Source of the DNA: Actinocorallia herbida
GTDB lineage: Bacteria > Actinomycetota > Actinomycetes > Streptosporangiales > Streptosporangiaceae
Assembly (NCBI RefSeq): GCF_003751225.1
Contig: NZ_RJKE01000001.1
Span: 6,944,001 to 7,008,000, forward strand
DNA: 64,000 bases
Direction: 5' to 3'
Shown here piece after piece: positions 1 to 10,748 of the stretch (position 1 is its first letter; every line of letters starts with the position of its first letter). A model generated the notes under the pieces. That model was not told the origin of the DNA and did not search any database. It was given only the letters and a program-made list of their open reading frames with translations. The position numbers were made by a program, and so were the translations under genes.

Positions 1-2357
<2,357 letters not shown>

Positions 2358-2368
2358 CGGAATCCGGT

Positions 2369-2374
2369 TAAGGT
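2369..2374 (+). promoter_or_regulatory. Putative -10 box (TAAGGT)
   Basis: TAAGGT lies 6 nt before GTG 2381, the spacing of a leaderless actinobacterial promoter. Transcription starting near 2381 would give a leader of about 30 nt carrying the GAGGAGG ribosome binding site used by GTG 2411. Confidence 0.4.
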
Positions 2375-2410
2375 CTCCGTGTGACGGATCTACTCCGAGG
2401 AGGCGTCACA

Positions 2411-3478
2411 GTGAAGATCGAACTCGGTGCGGCGGCGGCCGTTGGGCTGGTCGGCCTCGCCTTCCGGGACGTGCCGCGCTCCCTCGGCGCACTGAAACCG
2501 GGCCCGCGCGTCCTGCGCTCGCCGCATTTCCGGGACGGCAGTTTCCACAACCTGCGGGACGAGCCGCCCGCGACCGAGCCGGTGCGGGCCGCCCGCGAGT
2601 ACGCGCGGCGCGAGCAGCGGACCCCGCTCACCCCGGTCCCGGTGATGACGCCGAGGTTCGGCGACCCCGAGGCGCTGACGGTGCACTGGCTCGGGCACGG
2701 CACCTCGCTGGTCGACATCGAGGGCCGCCGGGTGCTGTTCGACCCGGTCTTCTCCCAGCGCTGCTCGCCCAGCTCCCTCGTCGGGCCCAAACGGGTCCAC
2801 CCCGTGCCGGTCACGGTCACCGGCCTGCCCCGCCTGGACGTCATCGCGATCACGCACGACCACTACGACCACCTCGACGTGGCCTCGGTGCGGGCGCTCC
2901 TGCACGCGCAGGACGCCCCGTTCGTGGTCCCGCTCGGCGTCGGCGCCCATCTGGAGCGCTGGGGGGTGCCCACGTCCCGGATCATCGAACTCGACTGGGA
3001 CGAGGCGGCCGTCGTCGCCGGCCTGCGGATCACCGCGACGGGGGCGCACCACTTCTCGGGCCGGGCGCTCAAGCGGAATCCGACGCTGTGGTGCTCCTAT
3101 GTGGTGGCGGGCACGGATAAAAAGGTGTTCTACAGCGGGGATTCCGGCTACTTCGAGGGCTATGCCGGGATCGGCGCCGCGCACGGCCCGTTCGACGTGA
3201 CCCTCATCCAGGTCGGCGCCTACAGCGCATCCTGGCCGGACATCCATATGACCCCCGAGGAGGGCGTCACCGCCCACCGCGACCTGCGCGGCGAGCTGAT
3301 GATCCCGGTGCACTGGGGCACCTTCGTGCTCGCCCCGCACGCCTGGAACGACCCGCCGAACCGCGTCAAGGCCGAGGCGAAGCTGCACGGGGTGCGCCTC
3401 GCCGTCCCCCGGCCGGGCGAGCGGATCGACGTGTCCGCGCCCCAGGAGCCGGACGGATGGTGGGAGACCCTGGCCTGA
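2411..3478 (+). CDS. Metallo-beta-lactamase-fold hydrolase, NAPE-PLD/UlaG-like
   Basis: Predicted zinc-dependent hydrolase of 355 residues. It shows the MBL signature THDHYDH, preceded by HWLGHGTSLVDIEG and VLFDPVFS, and followed by a GDSGY motif and a late HWGTF histidine; this arrangement is typical of the N-acyl-phosphatidylethanolamine phospholipase D-like branch. The substrate cannot be told from sequence. I chose GTG 2411 because GAGGAGG (2397-2403) sits at good distance and because codons 2381-2410 (GAT, CTA, CGA, GGA, ACA) use A/T third bases unlike the gene body. The N-terminus contains a hydrophobic stretch (AAAAVGLVGLAF) that may be a membrane anchor. It converges on the exporter gene with only 4 nt between the stops. 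Confidence 0.85.
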   Translation: MKIELGAAAAVGLVGLAFRDVPRSLGALKPGPRVLRSPHFRDGSFHNLRDEPPATEPVRAAREYARREQRTPLTPVPVMTPRFGDPEALTVHWLGHGTSLVDIEGRRVLFDPVFSQRCSPSSLVGPKRVHPVPVTVTGLPRLDVIAITHDHYDHLDVASVRALLHAQDAPFVVPLGVGAHLERWGVPTSRIIELDWDEAAVVAGLRITATGAHHFSGRALKRNPTLWCSYVVAGTDKKVFYSGDSGYFEGYAGIGAAHGPFDVTLIQVGAYSASWPDIHMTPEEGVTAHRDLRGELMIPVHWGTFVLAPHAWNDPPNRVKAEAKLHGVRLAVPRPGERIDVSAPQEPDGWWETLA

Positions 3479-3482
3479 GCGG

Positions 3483-5075
3483 TCAGGACTTCTCGGCGCT
3501 CGGCGCGGGCGCGGCGCCCAGGCCCGTGACGTCCCGGACCAGCAGGCAGGCCGCGGCCCCGACGAAGATCATCACCACGGGGAAGATCATGGTCGGCCGC
3601 ACCGCGGTGACGAACGCGTCGGTGAAGACGCGGGCGGCGAGCCGCTGGACCTCCGGCGGCGCGCTCGCCGGTCCGGTGTGCTGACCCGCGCCCAGCTCCA
3701 GACCGGCCCGGGCCGCGCCCGCGAAGCTCCGCACGAACTCCTCCCGATTCGCCTCGGGCACCTGCGCCGCGGCGGACCTGGCGGTGTCGGCGAGCGCGGC
3801 GGCCATCCGGTTCTGGAGGATCGCGCCCGCCGTCGCGTTGCCGAGGACCGAGCCGAGCTGGCGCAGCGTGTTGTTGACGCCCGCGGCGGCGCCGGCCTGC
3901 GCGGGCGGCACCGTGCGCATCGCCTCGGTCGACATGGGCGCGAAGACGCAGCCGATGCCGATCCCGGCGACGATGAAGGGCCCGAGGAACGTCTGCCACT
4001 CCGTCTGCGGGCCGACCGTCGAGACCAGCCAGGACAGCCCGATCCCGTAGGTGACCATGCCGAACATGAGGATGCGCTTGCCGCCGAGGCGGTCGGACAT
4101 CCGCCCGGCGAACGGGGCGATGAACATCGACACGATCGACGACGGCGCCATCACGAGGCCCGCCTTGATCGCCGAGTACCCCAGCACCGACTGGAGATAG
4201 ATCGACATGGGCAGGAACAGCCCGATCATGCCGATCGAGACCGTCACGCCGACGAGGCTCAGCACGCTGAAGTTCCGGTTGCGCAGCAGCGAGAAGGGCA
4301 CCAGCGGGCCATTGTCCTGCCTGCGCCGCTGCTGGGTGAGGAAGACCGCGAAGACCACCGCCGCCACCGCGAACGACGCCCAGATCCAGCCGTTCCAGTC
4401 GTAGCGCTGGCCCTCGGTGAGCGCGAACACGAAGAAGAACAGCGCGACCGAGGCGAGCGCCACGCCCGTCCAGTCGAGCGGCACGCGCGCCGAGTGCCGC
4501 ACGTCGGGGATGACGGAGAACGCCAGCACCAGCACGACGACGCCGATCGGCACGTTGACGAAGAAGATCCACCGCCAGTCCAGCACCGTGACCAGGAGGC
4601 CGCCGACGGTGGGTCCGGCGATCGTCGCCAGGCCCGCGACCGACCCCCAGATGCCCATCGCCGCGCCGCGCCGCTGCGGCGGGAACGTGGCGATGATCAG
4701 CGCCATGGTCTGCGGCATGAGCATCGCCGCGCCGAGGCCCTGCACGACCCGGGCGGCGATGAGCTGCCACGCCTCCTGGGAGATGCCGCACAGCAGCGAC
4801 GCGAGCGTGAACACCGTGACGCCGATCACGAACATCGGCCGCTGCCCGCGCAGGTCGCCGAGGCGTCCGCAGGTGATGAGCAGGACCGCGAGGATCAGCA
4901 CATACCCGTTCACCACCCAGAGGACCTCATCGAACGACGCGTCCAGATGCACCAGCATGTCCGGGATCGCGATGTTGACGATCGTGAGGTCGAGGAGGGT
5001 CATGAAGAACCCGAGCGAGAGCGTCAGCAGGATCGCCCAGGGGTTGCCGCGCCAGCGGCCGAGCAGCGAGGTCAC
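3483..5075 (-). CDS. MFS drug exporter, DHA2 (EmrB/QacA) family, 14 TM
   Basis: Proton-driven multidrug efflux protein of 530 residues, the usual length for 14-helix DHA2 members. Visible motifs: FFMTLLDLTIVNIAIPDM in helix 1 (motif D1), GRLGDLRGQR after helix 2 (motif A) and GPTVGGLL in helix 5 (antiporter motif C). The end is hydrophilic with alanine and proline. The start is GTG 5075; no Shine-Dalgarno is visible, but TATCGT lies 7 nt upstream, so the mRNA is probably leaderless. No TetR or MarR regulator gene is adjacent. The substrate is unknown. Confidence 0.92.
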   Translation of the reverse strand: MTSLLGRWRGNPWAILLTLSLGFFMTLLDLTIVNIAIPDMLVHLDASFDEVLWVVNGYVLILAVLLITCGRLGDLRGQRPMFVIGVTVFTLASLLCGISQEAWQLIAARVVQGLGAAMLMPQTMALIIATFPPQRRGAAMGIWGSVAGLATIAGPTVGGLLVTVLDWRWIFFVNVPIGVVVLVLAFSVIPDVRHSARVPLDWTGVALASVALFFFVFALTEGQRYDWNGWIWASFAVAAVVFAVFLTQQRRRQDNGPLVPFSLLRNRNFSVLSLVGVTVSIGMIGLFLPMSIYLQSVLGYSAIKAGLVMAPSSIVSMFIAPFAGRMSDRLGGKRILMFGMVTYGIGLSWLVSTVGPQTEWQTFLGPFIVAGIGIGCVFAPMSTEAMRTVPPAQAGAAAGVNNTLRQLGSVLGNATAGAILQNRMAAALADTARSAAAQVPEANREEFVRSFAGAARAGLELGAGQHTGPASAPPEVQRLAARVFTDAFVTAVRPTMIFPVVMIFVGAAACLLVRDVTGLGAAPAPSAEKS

Positions 5076-5082
5076 GGCGGAG

Positions 5083-5088
5083 ACGATA
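5083..5088 (-). promoter_or_regulatory. Putative -10 box of the exporter gene (TATCGT)
   Basis: On the minus strand TATCGT is followed by 7 nt and then the GTG start at 5075, matching a leaderless promoter. Confidence 0.4.
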
Positions 5089-5111
5089 CGCCCCCTACCG
5101 GACCGCCGCGA

Positions 5112-5738
5112 TCAGTAGAGGGTCGCCCGGTACCCGGCTTCGAGGTCGTCGTCGATCACCTGCGCGGTCACGTCGATGGCGAGGATGTCGCGCATCATCG
5201 CGCCCAGAGACGGGACGACGTCGCGGTCGGGCCACTCCTCGTGCCGCCACAGTCCCGACCGGCGGAAAGCCTTGGCACAGTGGAAGAACACCTCGTCGAT
5301 CTCGATGAGGATCGCGGCCTTCGGGAGCTTTCCGTCGACCGCGAGATCGGCCATGAAGGGCGCTTTGGCGACGAGCCGGGCACGGCCGTTGACGCGCAGG
5401 GTCTCCTCCCGGCCGGGGATGAGGAAGAGCATCCCGACCGCGGGGTTCACGATGAGGTTGCGCAATGTGTCGTAGCGCTGGTTGCCGGGACGTTCCGGCA
5501 CCACGATCGTGCGGTCGTCGAGGACCTTCACGAAACCGGTCTTGTCTCCGCGCGGGGACACGTCGGCGTTGCCCGCGCCGTCGGAGCTGGCCAGGAGGCA
5601 GAAGGGTGACTCGGCGATCCAGTTCCGCGCGTGCTCCTCGAGCCGCGGCTGCACCTTGCGGATCACCGACTCGTACGGGTCGCCGAGCAGGCCCGTCAGC
5701 GCCGCGACATCCGCGATGAACTCCACCCCGTCGTGCAC
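5112..5738 (-). CDS. PPOX-class FMN-dependent protein (MSMEG_1061-like)
   Basis: A 208-residue split-barrel flavin-binding protein of the pyridoxamine-phosphate-oxidase superfamily. Supporting segments are PFCLLASSDGAGNADVSPRGD, FVKVLDDRTIVVPERPGNQRYD and GMLFLIPGREETLRVNGRA, the order seen in the MSMEG_1061-type subfamily. Such proteins bind FMN or F420; the reaction here is unknown. Start is GTG 5738 with a GGGGAG stretch about 7 nt upstream. It lies on the same strand as the exporter gene but is separated by about 36 nt that include the exporter's own -10-like box, so joint transcription is uncertain. Confidence 0.82.
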   Translation of the reverse strand: MHDGVEFIADVAALTGLLGDPYESVIRKVQPRLEEHARNWIAESPFCLLASSDGAGNADVSPRGDKTGFVKVLDDRTIVVPERPGNQRYDTLRNLIVNPAVGMLFLIPGREETLRVNGRARLVAKAPFMADLAVDGKLPKAAILIEIDEVFFHCAKAFRRSGLWRHEEWPDRDVVPSLGAMMRDILAIDVTAQVIDDDLEAGYRATLY

Positions 5739-5829
5739 GCGCGCTCCCCGATTCCTCTCCGACGGACAAGGGATCCGATCTTACAGACCCGGCGTTCCCG
5801 ATCATCCTTTTTGTCCGATCCGTAGGCGT

Positions 5830-6969
5830 TCATCCGAGACTCGTGGGCCGGCCGGGCGGCGTCCAGCGCGGCCACGGGGTCCGCAGTTCCGCCTCGGCCG
5901 CGACCCGCAACAGGGTCTCCTCCTGTCCGTGCCGTCCGATGACCTGCAACCCGACGGGCAGCCCTCGCGCGGTGCACCCGGCAGGGATCGAGATCGCCGG
6001 ATGCCCGCTGAGGTTGACCGCCCAGGTGAGCGCCACGTTCATCCGCTCCCCCGGCCCGTCGTGGCCGTGCGGCGGAAACGGGACGGTCGGGGTGAGCAGC
6101 AGATCCGCCCGCCGGAAGAAGGCGGCGAGCGCCCCGTCGTTGAGTGCGCGCGCGCCTCCGGAGCCGCTCCGCAGGCGCGTCCAGACCTCGGAGGGGTCCC
6201 GCAACCGCAGTCCGGCCTCCGCGACCCGCAGCGGTCCTTCCAGCGCCTCCGCGGCCCGGCGCGCGACCCCCGCGACCTCCGGATCCACCTCCGCGAACCC
6301 GAGCGTCGCCGACCACCCCGCCCGCACCCCTTCGAGCGGCCCGTCCAACCGCGTCCGCGTCCCCGCGAGCACGTCATAGGCCGCCGCCGCGTCCCCCACC
6401 CGCCAGGCGATGGGCCCCGGCGTGTTCAACCCGGCCCGATCCCGCGCGGCAAGCCGCCCGTTCGTCAACTTCAACCCGACGACCCCGCACCAGGCCGCCG
6501 GAATCCGCACCGACCCGGCCCCGTCGCTCCCCGTCGCCAGGGGCACCATCCCCGCCGCCACGGCCGCCGCCGACCCCGCCGACGACCCGCCCGGAGTCAC
6601 CCCGGCACACCACGGATTCCGCGTCGCCCCCCGCTCCGTCCACCCCCACGTCCGCCACGAGGTCCCCTTCCCCGGCACCGAGGTCTCCCCCACCACCGCA
6701 CACCCCGCCGCCACCATCCGCCGCCCCTGCTCCGACCCCGCCCCTTCACTCCCTTTGACGCCCAGCGGCACCCCCGCCAAAACCCCCTCGCCACTCCCGC
6801 TCACTCCGCCGAACACCTCACAGAAGGCCCTCACCCCGGCATCCCGAGCCCCGATGACCTCCAGCGCCGCCCCCACGACCTCCCCCACCGACACCACCTT
6901 CCCCCGCACAAGCCCCGCGATCTCCAGCGCGCTCAGCCCCACGTACTCCCGCGCGTCCACCAGACCCAC
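5830..6969 (-). CDS. Amidase-signature hydrolase, short form
   Basis: Amidase-signature family protein of 379 residues. The Lys - cis-Ser - Ser triad is recognisable: Lys72 in GVPLGVKG, the GGSSAGS loop at 127-133, and the nucleophile Ser153 in GSDGAGSVRIP. The C-terminal block with NLSGHPAISIPAG is also present. Usual length is 450-500, so the middle/C-terminal part is trimmed, but the frame is intact. It may hydrolyse small amides; no tRNA amidotransferase partners are nearby. Start is GTG 6969 without an obvious ribosome binding site. The plus strand opposite it carries long open frames created by its extreme GC bias, which are not genes. Confidence 0.82.
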   Translation of the reverse strand: MGLVDAREYVGLSALEIAGLVRGKVVSVGEVVGAALEVIGARDAGVRAFCEVFGGVSGSGEGVLAGVPLGVKGSEGAGSEQGRRMVAAGCAVVGETSVPGKGTSWRTWGWTERGATRNPWCAGVTPGGSSAGSAAAVAAGMVPLATGSDGAGSVRIPAAWCGVVGLKLTNGRLAARDRAGLNTPGPIAWRVGDAAAAYDVLAGTRTRLDGPLEGVRAGWSATLGFAEVDPEVAGVARRAAEALEGPLRVAEAGLRLRDPSEVWTRLRSGSGGARALNDGALAAFFRRADLLLTPTVPFPPHGHDGPGERMNVALTWAVNLSGHPAISIPAGCTARGLPVGLQVIGRHGQEETLLRVAAEAELRTPWPRWTPPGRPTSLG

Positions 6970-7075
6970 CTATCGCCGAACGAAATTCCCAATTCCCCCC
7001 GCGGAACCGACGGCGGAACGGGAGCATCAGACTCCCGGGGAACCGATCACCGCGCGCCACGTGCTGGGAGGGTCA

Positions 7076-9796
7076 GTGGAGCACGAGCAGACCGACCTCT
7101 GGAAGCGCGCGTTCACCCCGCGCCCCGACGACCCCGACCGCGCGGCCAGGGAAAAGCTCCGCGTCGCCTACGAGCAGATGCGTGCGGTGGCCGGACCCCT
7201 CGCCGAGTCGATCGGCGGGACCCTGCCGATGTTCACCGACCACGGCCTGGCCCACGCCGAGGCCCTGTGGGACATCGGATCCCTGATCTGCGGCGACGCC
7301 GTCGAGTTCAACCCCGCAGAAGCCTTCGTCCTCGGCTGCGCCTTCCTGCTGCACGACCTCGGCATGGCCCTCGCGTCCTACCCGGACGGCGAGGAGAACC
7401 TCGCGGCCGATCCGCGGTTCCCGGACCTCGTCGCCGAGGCGTCCGCCCGGATCCGCACCGCCGACCAATCCGCGGACGACGGCTTCGTGCAGGACTCGGC
7501 CCGCAAGGAGGCGGTCTCGGAACTCCTCAGGCTGCGCCACGCCGAGCAGGCCGAGACCATCGTCCGGGAGCCCTTCGCCGGTCCGAAGGACGAAAGCATC
7601 CACCTCCTCCAGGACCCCGAGCTCCGCCGCTTCTTCGGCGCGCTCATCGGACGGATCGCGCACAGCCACTGGTGGCCGGTATCGCGGTTGGCCGACGAGT
7701 TCAACCGGAAACTGGGCGCGTGCCCCTTCCTGCCCGGCAAGTGGGAGGTGGACCAGCTCAAGATCGCCTGCCTGCTGCGCCTCGCCGACGCCGCGCACAT
7801 CGACGAGCGCCGCGCACCGCTCTACCTGCACGCGTTCCGCAGGCCCACGGGCGTGTCCGCCGAGCACTGGAAGTTCCAGTCCATGCTCACCCGGCCGCTC
7901 ATCGACGACGACCGGATGCTGTTCACCTCGCCGTCCTCCTTCACCCGTGCGGACGCCGAAGCCTGGTGGCTCGCCTTCGAGACGATCCAGCTCATCAACG
8001 AGGAGTTCCGCCAGGTCGACGCGCTGCTCGCCGACCTGCGCCTGCCGAGGTTCGCCGTCCGCTCGGTGGCGGGGGCCGAGTCACCCGAACGCCTCTCCCA
8101 GTACCTTCCGTGCGACCGCTGGAGCCCCATCGACGCGAGCCTGCGCGTGTCCGACGCCATCCAGGTGATCGCGAAGATCGGCGGCACCGACATGTACGGT
8201 CAGCGGCCCGACGTGGCGCTGCGCGAACTCATCGCCAACGCCTCCGACGCGACCTTGATGCTCACCTCCTACGAGGACGTGCCCGCCAAGCCCGTCACGG
8301 TGACTCTGGAGCAGCACGACGGCGATTGGTGGCTCGAGGTCCACGACAGGGGCATCGGCATGTCGGCGAGCAGGATGGTCGCCGCGCTCACCGACTTCGG
8401 ACAGTCCCACTGGCGTTCCTCCGCCACCACCCGCGACTACCCGGGCCTCAGTGGAAGCGGATTCCGCCCCACGGGCAGGTTCGGCATCGGGTTCTTCGCC
8501 GTCTTCATGGTCGCCGACGAGGTCCACGTCTCCAGCCGCGTCCACGAGGAGGCGTCCAGCTCCACCCACGTCCTGGAGTTCCGCAACGGCGTCCGGGGCC
8601 GGCCCCTCCTGCGCAAGGCCGAACCGCTCGAACGCCTGCGCGAGTCGGGCACCAAGGTGCGCCTGAAGCTCCGCGACGACCCGCGCAGCACGAAAGGGAT
8701 CTTCCGCACGGACAGCCCGCTGCGGACGCACAACGAACGTCTGCACGCCCTCGTCGAAAAGATGTGCGCCCTCTCAGAGGTGGACATCGCCGTCCAAGGA
8801 CCCGACGATCCGAGCCCGACGATCGTCATCAGGGGTCGCGACTGGGAGGACCTGCCCGCCGAGGACCTGTTCCGCAGGCTGTACTGGAAGGGGACCGAAC
8901 GCTATGTGGAACGGTCGGTGTACGAACGGTATGCGAAGCTCTTCGCCGCTCACGAGACGCGCATCTACGACGATGCCGGACGACTGAGCGGCAGGGCCAT
9001 GACGGCCCCTTCAGGAGGCATCACCGTTCACTGGAACCATGGGTACGAGAAGGCACAGCTCTATGTCGGCGGACTTCACTCCAGCGATCTCGCGTATGTG
9101 ACCGGTGCGCTGACCGCGGAGCCCACCACCGCCGCCAGGTTCACCGCGTTCCCCTCGTGCGGGGTCACGAATCTACAGAAGTGGATCGAAGTCCAGGTCG
9201 AGAACGGGGTCGACCAGGGCTGGGCCAACACCTCGGAACTATGGAACATAGCCGACATCGCCGCAGGGTTCGGCGCCACTTCCGAGAACCTTCCCTGCGC
9301 CCTCAACGCCGAGCGGTCATTCGATCTCGCGGCCTTCCGCGCGGTGGCGGAGGGGCTCGACGAGGTCATGCTGATCGCACTGGGCGGAATGTGGATCTTC
9401 AGCTACGGGGACGGGTTTCGTTTCTTCAGCTACAACGGCGGCGAGGTCACCCTTCCCCCGGCCGCCTTCATCAGTTCCTTCTACCCATCGTGGATATTCC
9501 CCGAAGAGATTCATCCCCGTCCGACCTACGAGCCTTTCGCGGAGAAGATCCGACGATCTCCGGATTTCGAACCCTTCACCTGGTGGTACGAACGCGCCCA
9601 CTACGGACCGATCGGCCTGCTGATCAGCGCACTCGCCGATATCTGGGGCACCGATCTGGACGGCCTTTTCGAGGGGGTCGAAGTGTTCTCACAGACCACC
9701 GAAGCCGACCAACGACTCGTCTTGGAATCCCACGAGGGAGAGGGCGTCGCCCTCGAGGCCCTGCGGTTCCATCGGCCGAAGGAGGAGTGCGCATGA
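7076..9796 (+). CDS. HD-domain plus HSP90-like (GHKL) ATPase protein
   Basis: A 906-residue protein with two recognisable modules. Residues about 50-245 look like an HD phosphohydrolase: His56 and His60 (DHGLAHAE), His93-Asp94 (LLHDLGMA), His155, His196 or His198, and Asp238 (LRLADAAHID). Residues about 365-500 resemble the HSP90 N-terminal ATPase: RELIANASDA (Glu384, Asn388, Asp391), HDRGIGMS (Asp424, Gly426, Gly428) and the lid GRFGIGFFAVFMVAD near 468. The remaining 400 residues are unrecognised. Start GTG 7076 is preceded by GGGAGGG. Its stop overlaps the next start as ATGA, so the two products are probably made together. Proteins joining HD and HSP90-like domains have been discussed as parts of prokaryotic conflict systems; that role is inference here. 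Confidence 0.85.
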   Translation: MEHEQTDLWKRAFTPRPDDPDRAAREKLRVAYEQMRAVAGPLAESIGGTLPMFTDHGLAHAEALWDIGSLICGDAVEFNPAEAFVLGCAFLLHDLGMALASYPDGEENLAADPRFPDLVAEASARIRTADQSADDGFVQDSARKEAVSELLRLRHAEQAETIVREPFAGPKDESIHLLQDPELRRFFGALIGRIAHSHWWPVSRLADEFNRKLGACPFLPGKWEVDQLKIACLLRLADAAHIDERRAPLYLHAFRRPTGVSAEHWKFQSMLTRPLIDDDRMLFTSPSSFTRADAEAWWLAFETIQLINEEFRQVDALLADLRLPRFAVRSVAGAESPERLSQYLPCDRWSPIDASLRVSDAIQVIAKIGGTDMYGQRPDVALRELIANASDATLMLTSYEDVPAKPVTVTLEQHDGDWWLEVHDRGIGMSASRMVAALTDFGQSHWRSSATTRDYPGLSGSGFRPTGRFGIGFFAVFMVADEVHVSSRVHEEASSSTHVLEFRNGVRGRPLLRKAEPLERLRESGTKVRLKLRDDPRSTKGIFRTDSPLRTHNERLHALVEKMCALSEVDIAVQGPDDPSPTIVIRGRDWEDLPAEDLFRRLYWKGTERYVERSVYERYAKLFAAHETRIYDDAGRLSGRAMTAPSGGITVHWNHGYEKAQLYVGGLHSSDLAYVTGALTAEPTTAARFTAFPSCGVTNLQKWIEVQVENGVDQGWANTSELWNIADIAAGFGATSENLPCALNAERSFDLAAFRAVAEGLDEVMLIALGGMWIFSYGDGFRFFSYNGGEVTLPPAAFISSFYPSWIFPEEIHPRPTYEPFAEKIRRSPDFEPFTWWYERAHYGPIGLLISALADIWGTDLDGLFEGVEVFSQTTEADQRLVLESHEGEGVALEALRFHRPKEECA

Positions 9797-10305
9797 GCGC
9801 GTCCGTTCCCGCCCAGGGACCGCCCGTGCAGGTGCCTCAGGTCCAGGGAGTGCCGGATACGGCGCAGCTGCTGGCCGTGGAGAGGTACAAGTACATTCTT
9901 CAGCAGATTCATACGCTGAATGAGAATGTGTACAAGTTCCTCGCGATCTATCAGACGCTCGCGACCGCGATCGTCGGGGCCGGGATCTCGGTGTTCCTCG
10001 GGCATGACAAGTGGGACGTCGGGCCTGAGGTGGCGCGGGGGGCGCTCAAGGGGTTGCTGTGGCTGGAGACGTTCGTGGCCGGGTTCACGATGCTGCTCGT
10101 CGTGATCGGGGTGCTGTCGTGGCTGGACTATCGGCGGGAGGAGTGCGAGCTGCTGGACGAGCTGGTCAGGCCGGGGTTCCGGAAGCAGCCGCGGATCGCC
10201 GCCGCGTACCGGTGGTATGAGACGTATGTCGTTCTGTTCATCGGGGGGTCTACGGTCTTCCTGTGGGTGTACACGACGAACTTGCTGCTGCCGGCGATCA
10301 AGTGA
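9793..10305 (+). CDS. Small three-helix membrane protein, partner of HD-HSP90 gene
   Basis: A 170-residue protein that I do not recognise. After a proline/valine/glutamine-rich N-terminus and an amphipathic stretch (VERYKYILQQIHTLNENVYKFL), it has three hydrophobic segments near residues 48-70, 88-110 and 143-165, with a charged cytosolic-looking loop (DYRREECELLDELV) between the second and third. The start codon overlaps the stop of the HD-HSP90 gene (ATGA), and its own stop overlaps the NUDIX start (GTGA), so it belongs to the same translational unit. A membrane-bound partner or effector for the soluble ATPase is a reasonable inference. Its 5' part uses more A/T third bases than its neighbours. 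Confidence 0.78.
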   Translation: MSASVPAQGPPVQVPQVQGVPDTAQLLAVERYKYILQQIHTLNENVYKFLAIYQTLATAIVGAGISVFLGHDKWDVGPEVARGALKGLLWLETFVAGFTMLLVVIGVLSWLDYRREECELLDELVRPGFRKQPRIAAAYRWYETYVVLFIGGSTVFLWVYTTNLLLPAIK

Positions 10306-10733
10306 GCGGGCCGACGGCCGGGGTCGACTACGTCGGGTTCGGGGTCGGGGGGATGGTGTTCGACGCCGGCGGGCGGGTGTTCCTCGCGCGGCGGGGGGCC
10401 AAGGCGCGGAACGAGGCCGGGACGTGGGAGTTCCCCGGGGGCGGGGTGGAGTTCGGGGAGCGGATGGCCGACGCCGTCCAGCGGGAGTTCGCCGAGGAGT
10501 ACGGGATGGAGATCGAGCCGACGGACCTGCTCGGCGTGTTCGACCACATCCTCGCCGACGAGGGGCAGCACTGGGTGTCGGCGACGTTCCTCGCCGAGCA
10601 CACGGGCGGGGAGCCGGCGATCCGTGAGCCGGAGAAATGCTCGGAGATCGGGTGGTTCGGCCTCGACGCCCTCCCGAGTCCGCTCTCCCGGATCACCGTG
10701 GAGAACGTCGCGGCCTACCGGACGCGCGGCTGA
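10302..10733 (+). CDS. NUDIX hydrolase
   Basis: NUDIX family pyrophosphohydrolase of 143 residues. A complete NUDIX box is present: GGVEFGE, seven residues, then REFAEEYGM, satisfying Gx5Ex7REUxEExGU. The preceding strand (MVFDAGGRVFLARRG) and the following DHILADEGQHWVSATF are typical. It should cleave a nucleoside diphosphate linked to another moiety, such as ADP-ribose or an oxidised nucleotide; the substrate is not decided by sequence. The start GTG 10302 overlaps the upstream stop (GTGA), tying it to the HD-HSP90 and membrane genes. The next gene is an ADP-ribosylglycohydrolase, so an ADP-ribose-type substrate is attractive but unproven. Confidence 0.9.
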   Translation: MSGPTAGVDYVGFGVGGMVFDAGGRVFLARRGAKARNEAGTWEFPGGGVEFGERMADAVQREFAEEYGMEIEPTDLLGVFDHILADEGQHWVSATFLAEHTGGEPAIREPEKCSEIGWFGLDALPSPLSRITVENVAAYRTRG

Positions 10734-10734
10734 G

Positions 10735-10740
10735 TACCAT
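10735..10740 (+). promoter_or_regulatory. Possible -10 box (TACCAT)
   Basis: TACCAT lies 8 nt before ATG 10749, which has no Shine-Dalgarno. A leaderless or internal promoter of the ADP-ribosylglycohydrolase gene is possible. Confidence 0.25.
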
Positions 10741-10748
10741 CGGCACCC

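Noticed and set aside
5482-9792. Very long plus-strand open frame ahead of the small membrane protein gene
   Set aside because: It runs through the amidase gene on the opposite strand and the HD-HSP90 gene in another frame; its translation is Arg/Pro-rich, and only its last 170 residues (from 9793) look like protein.
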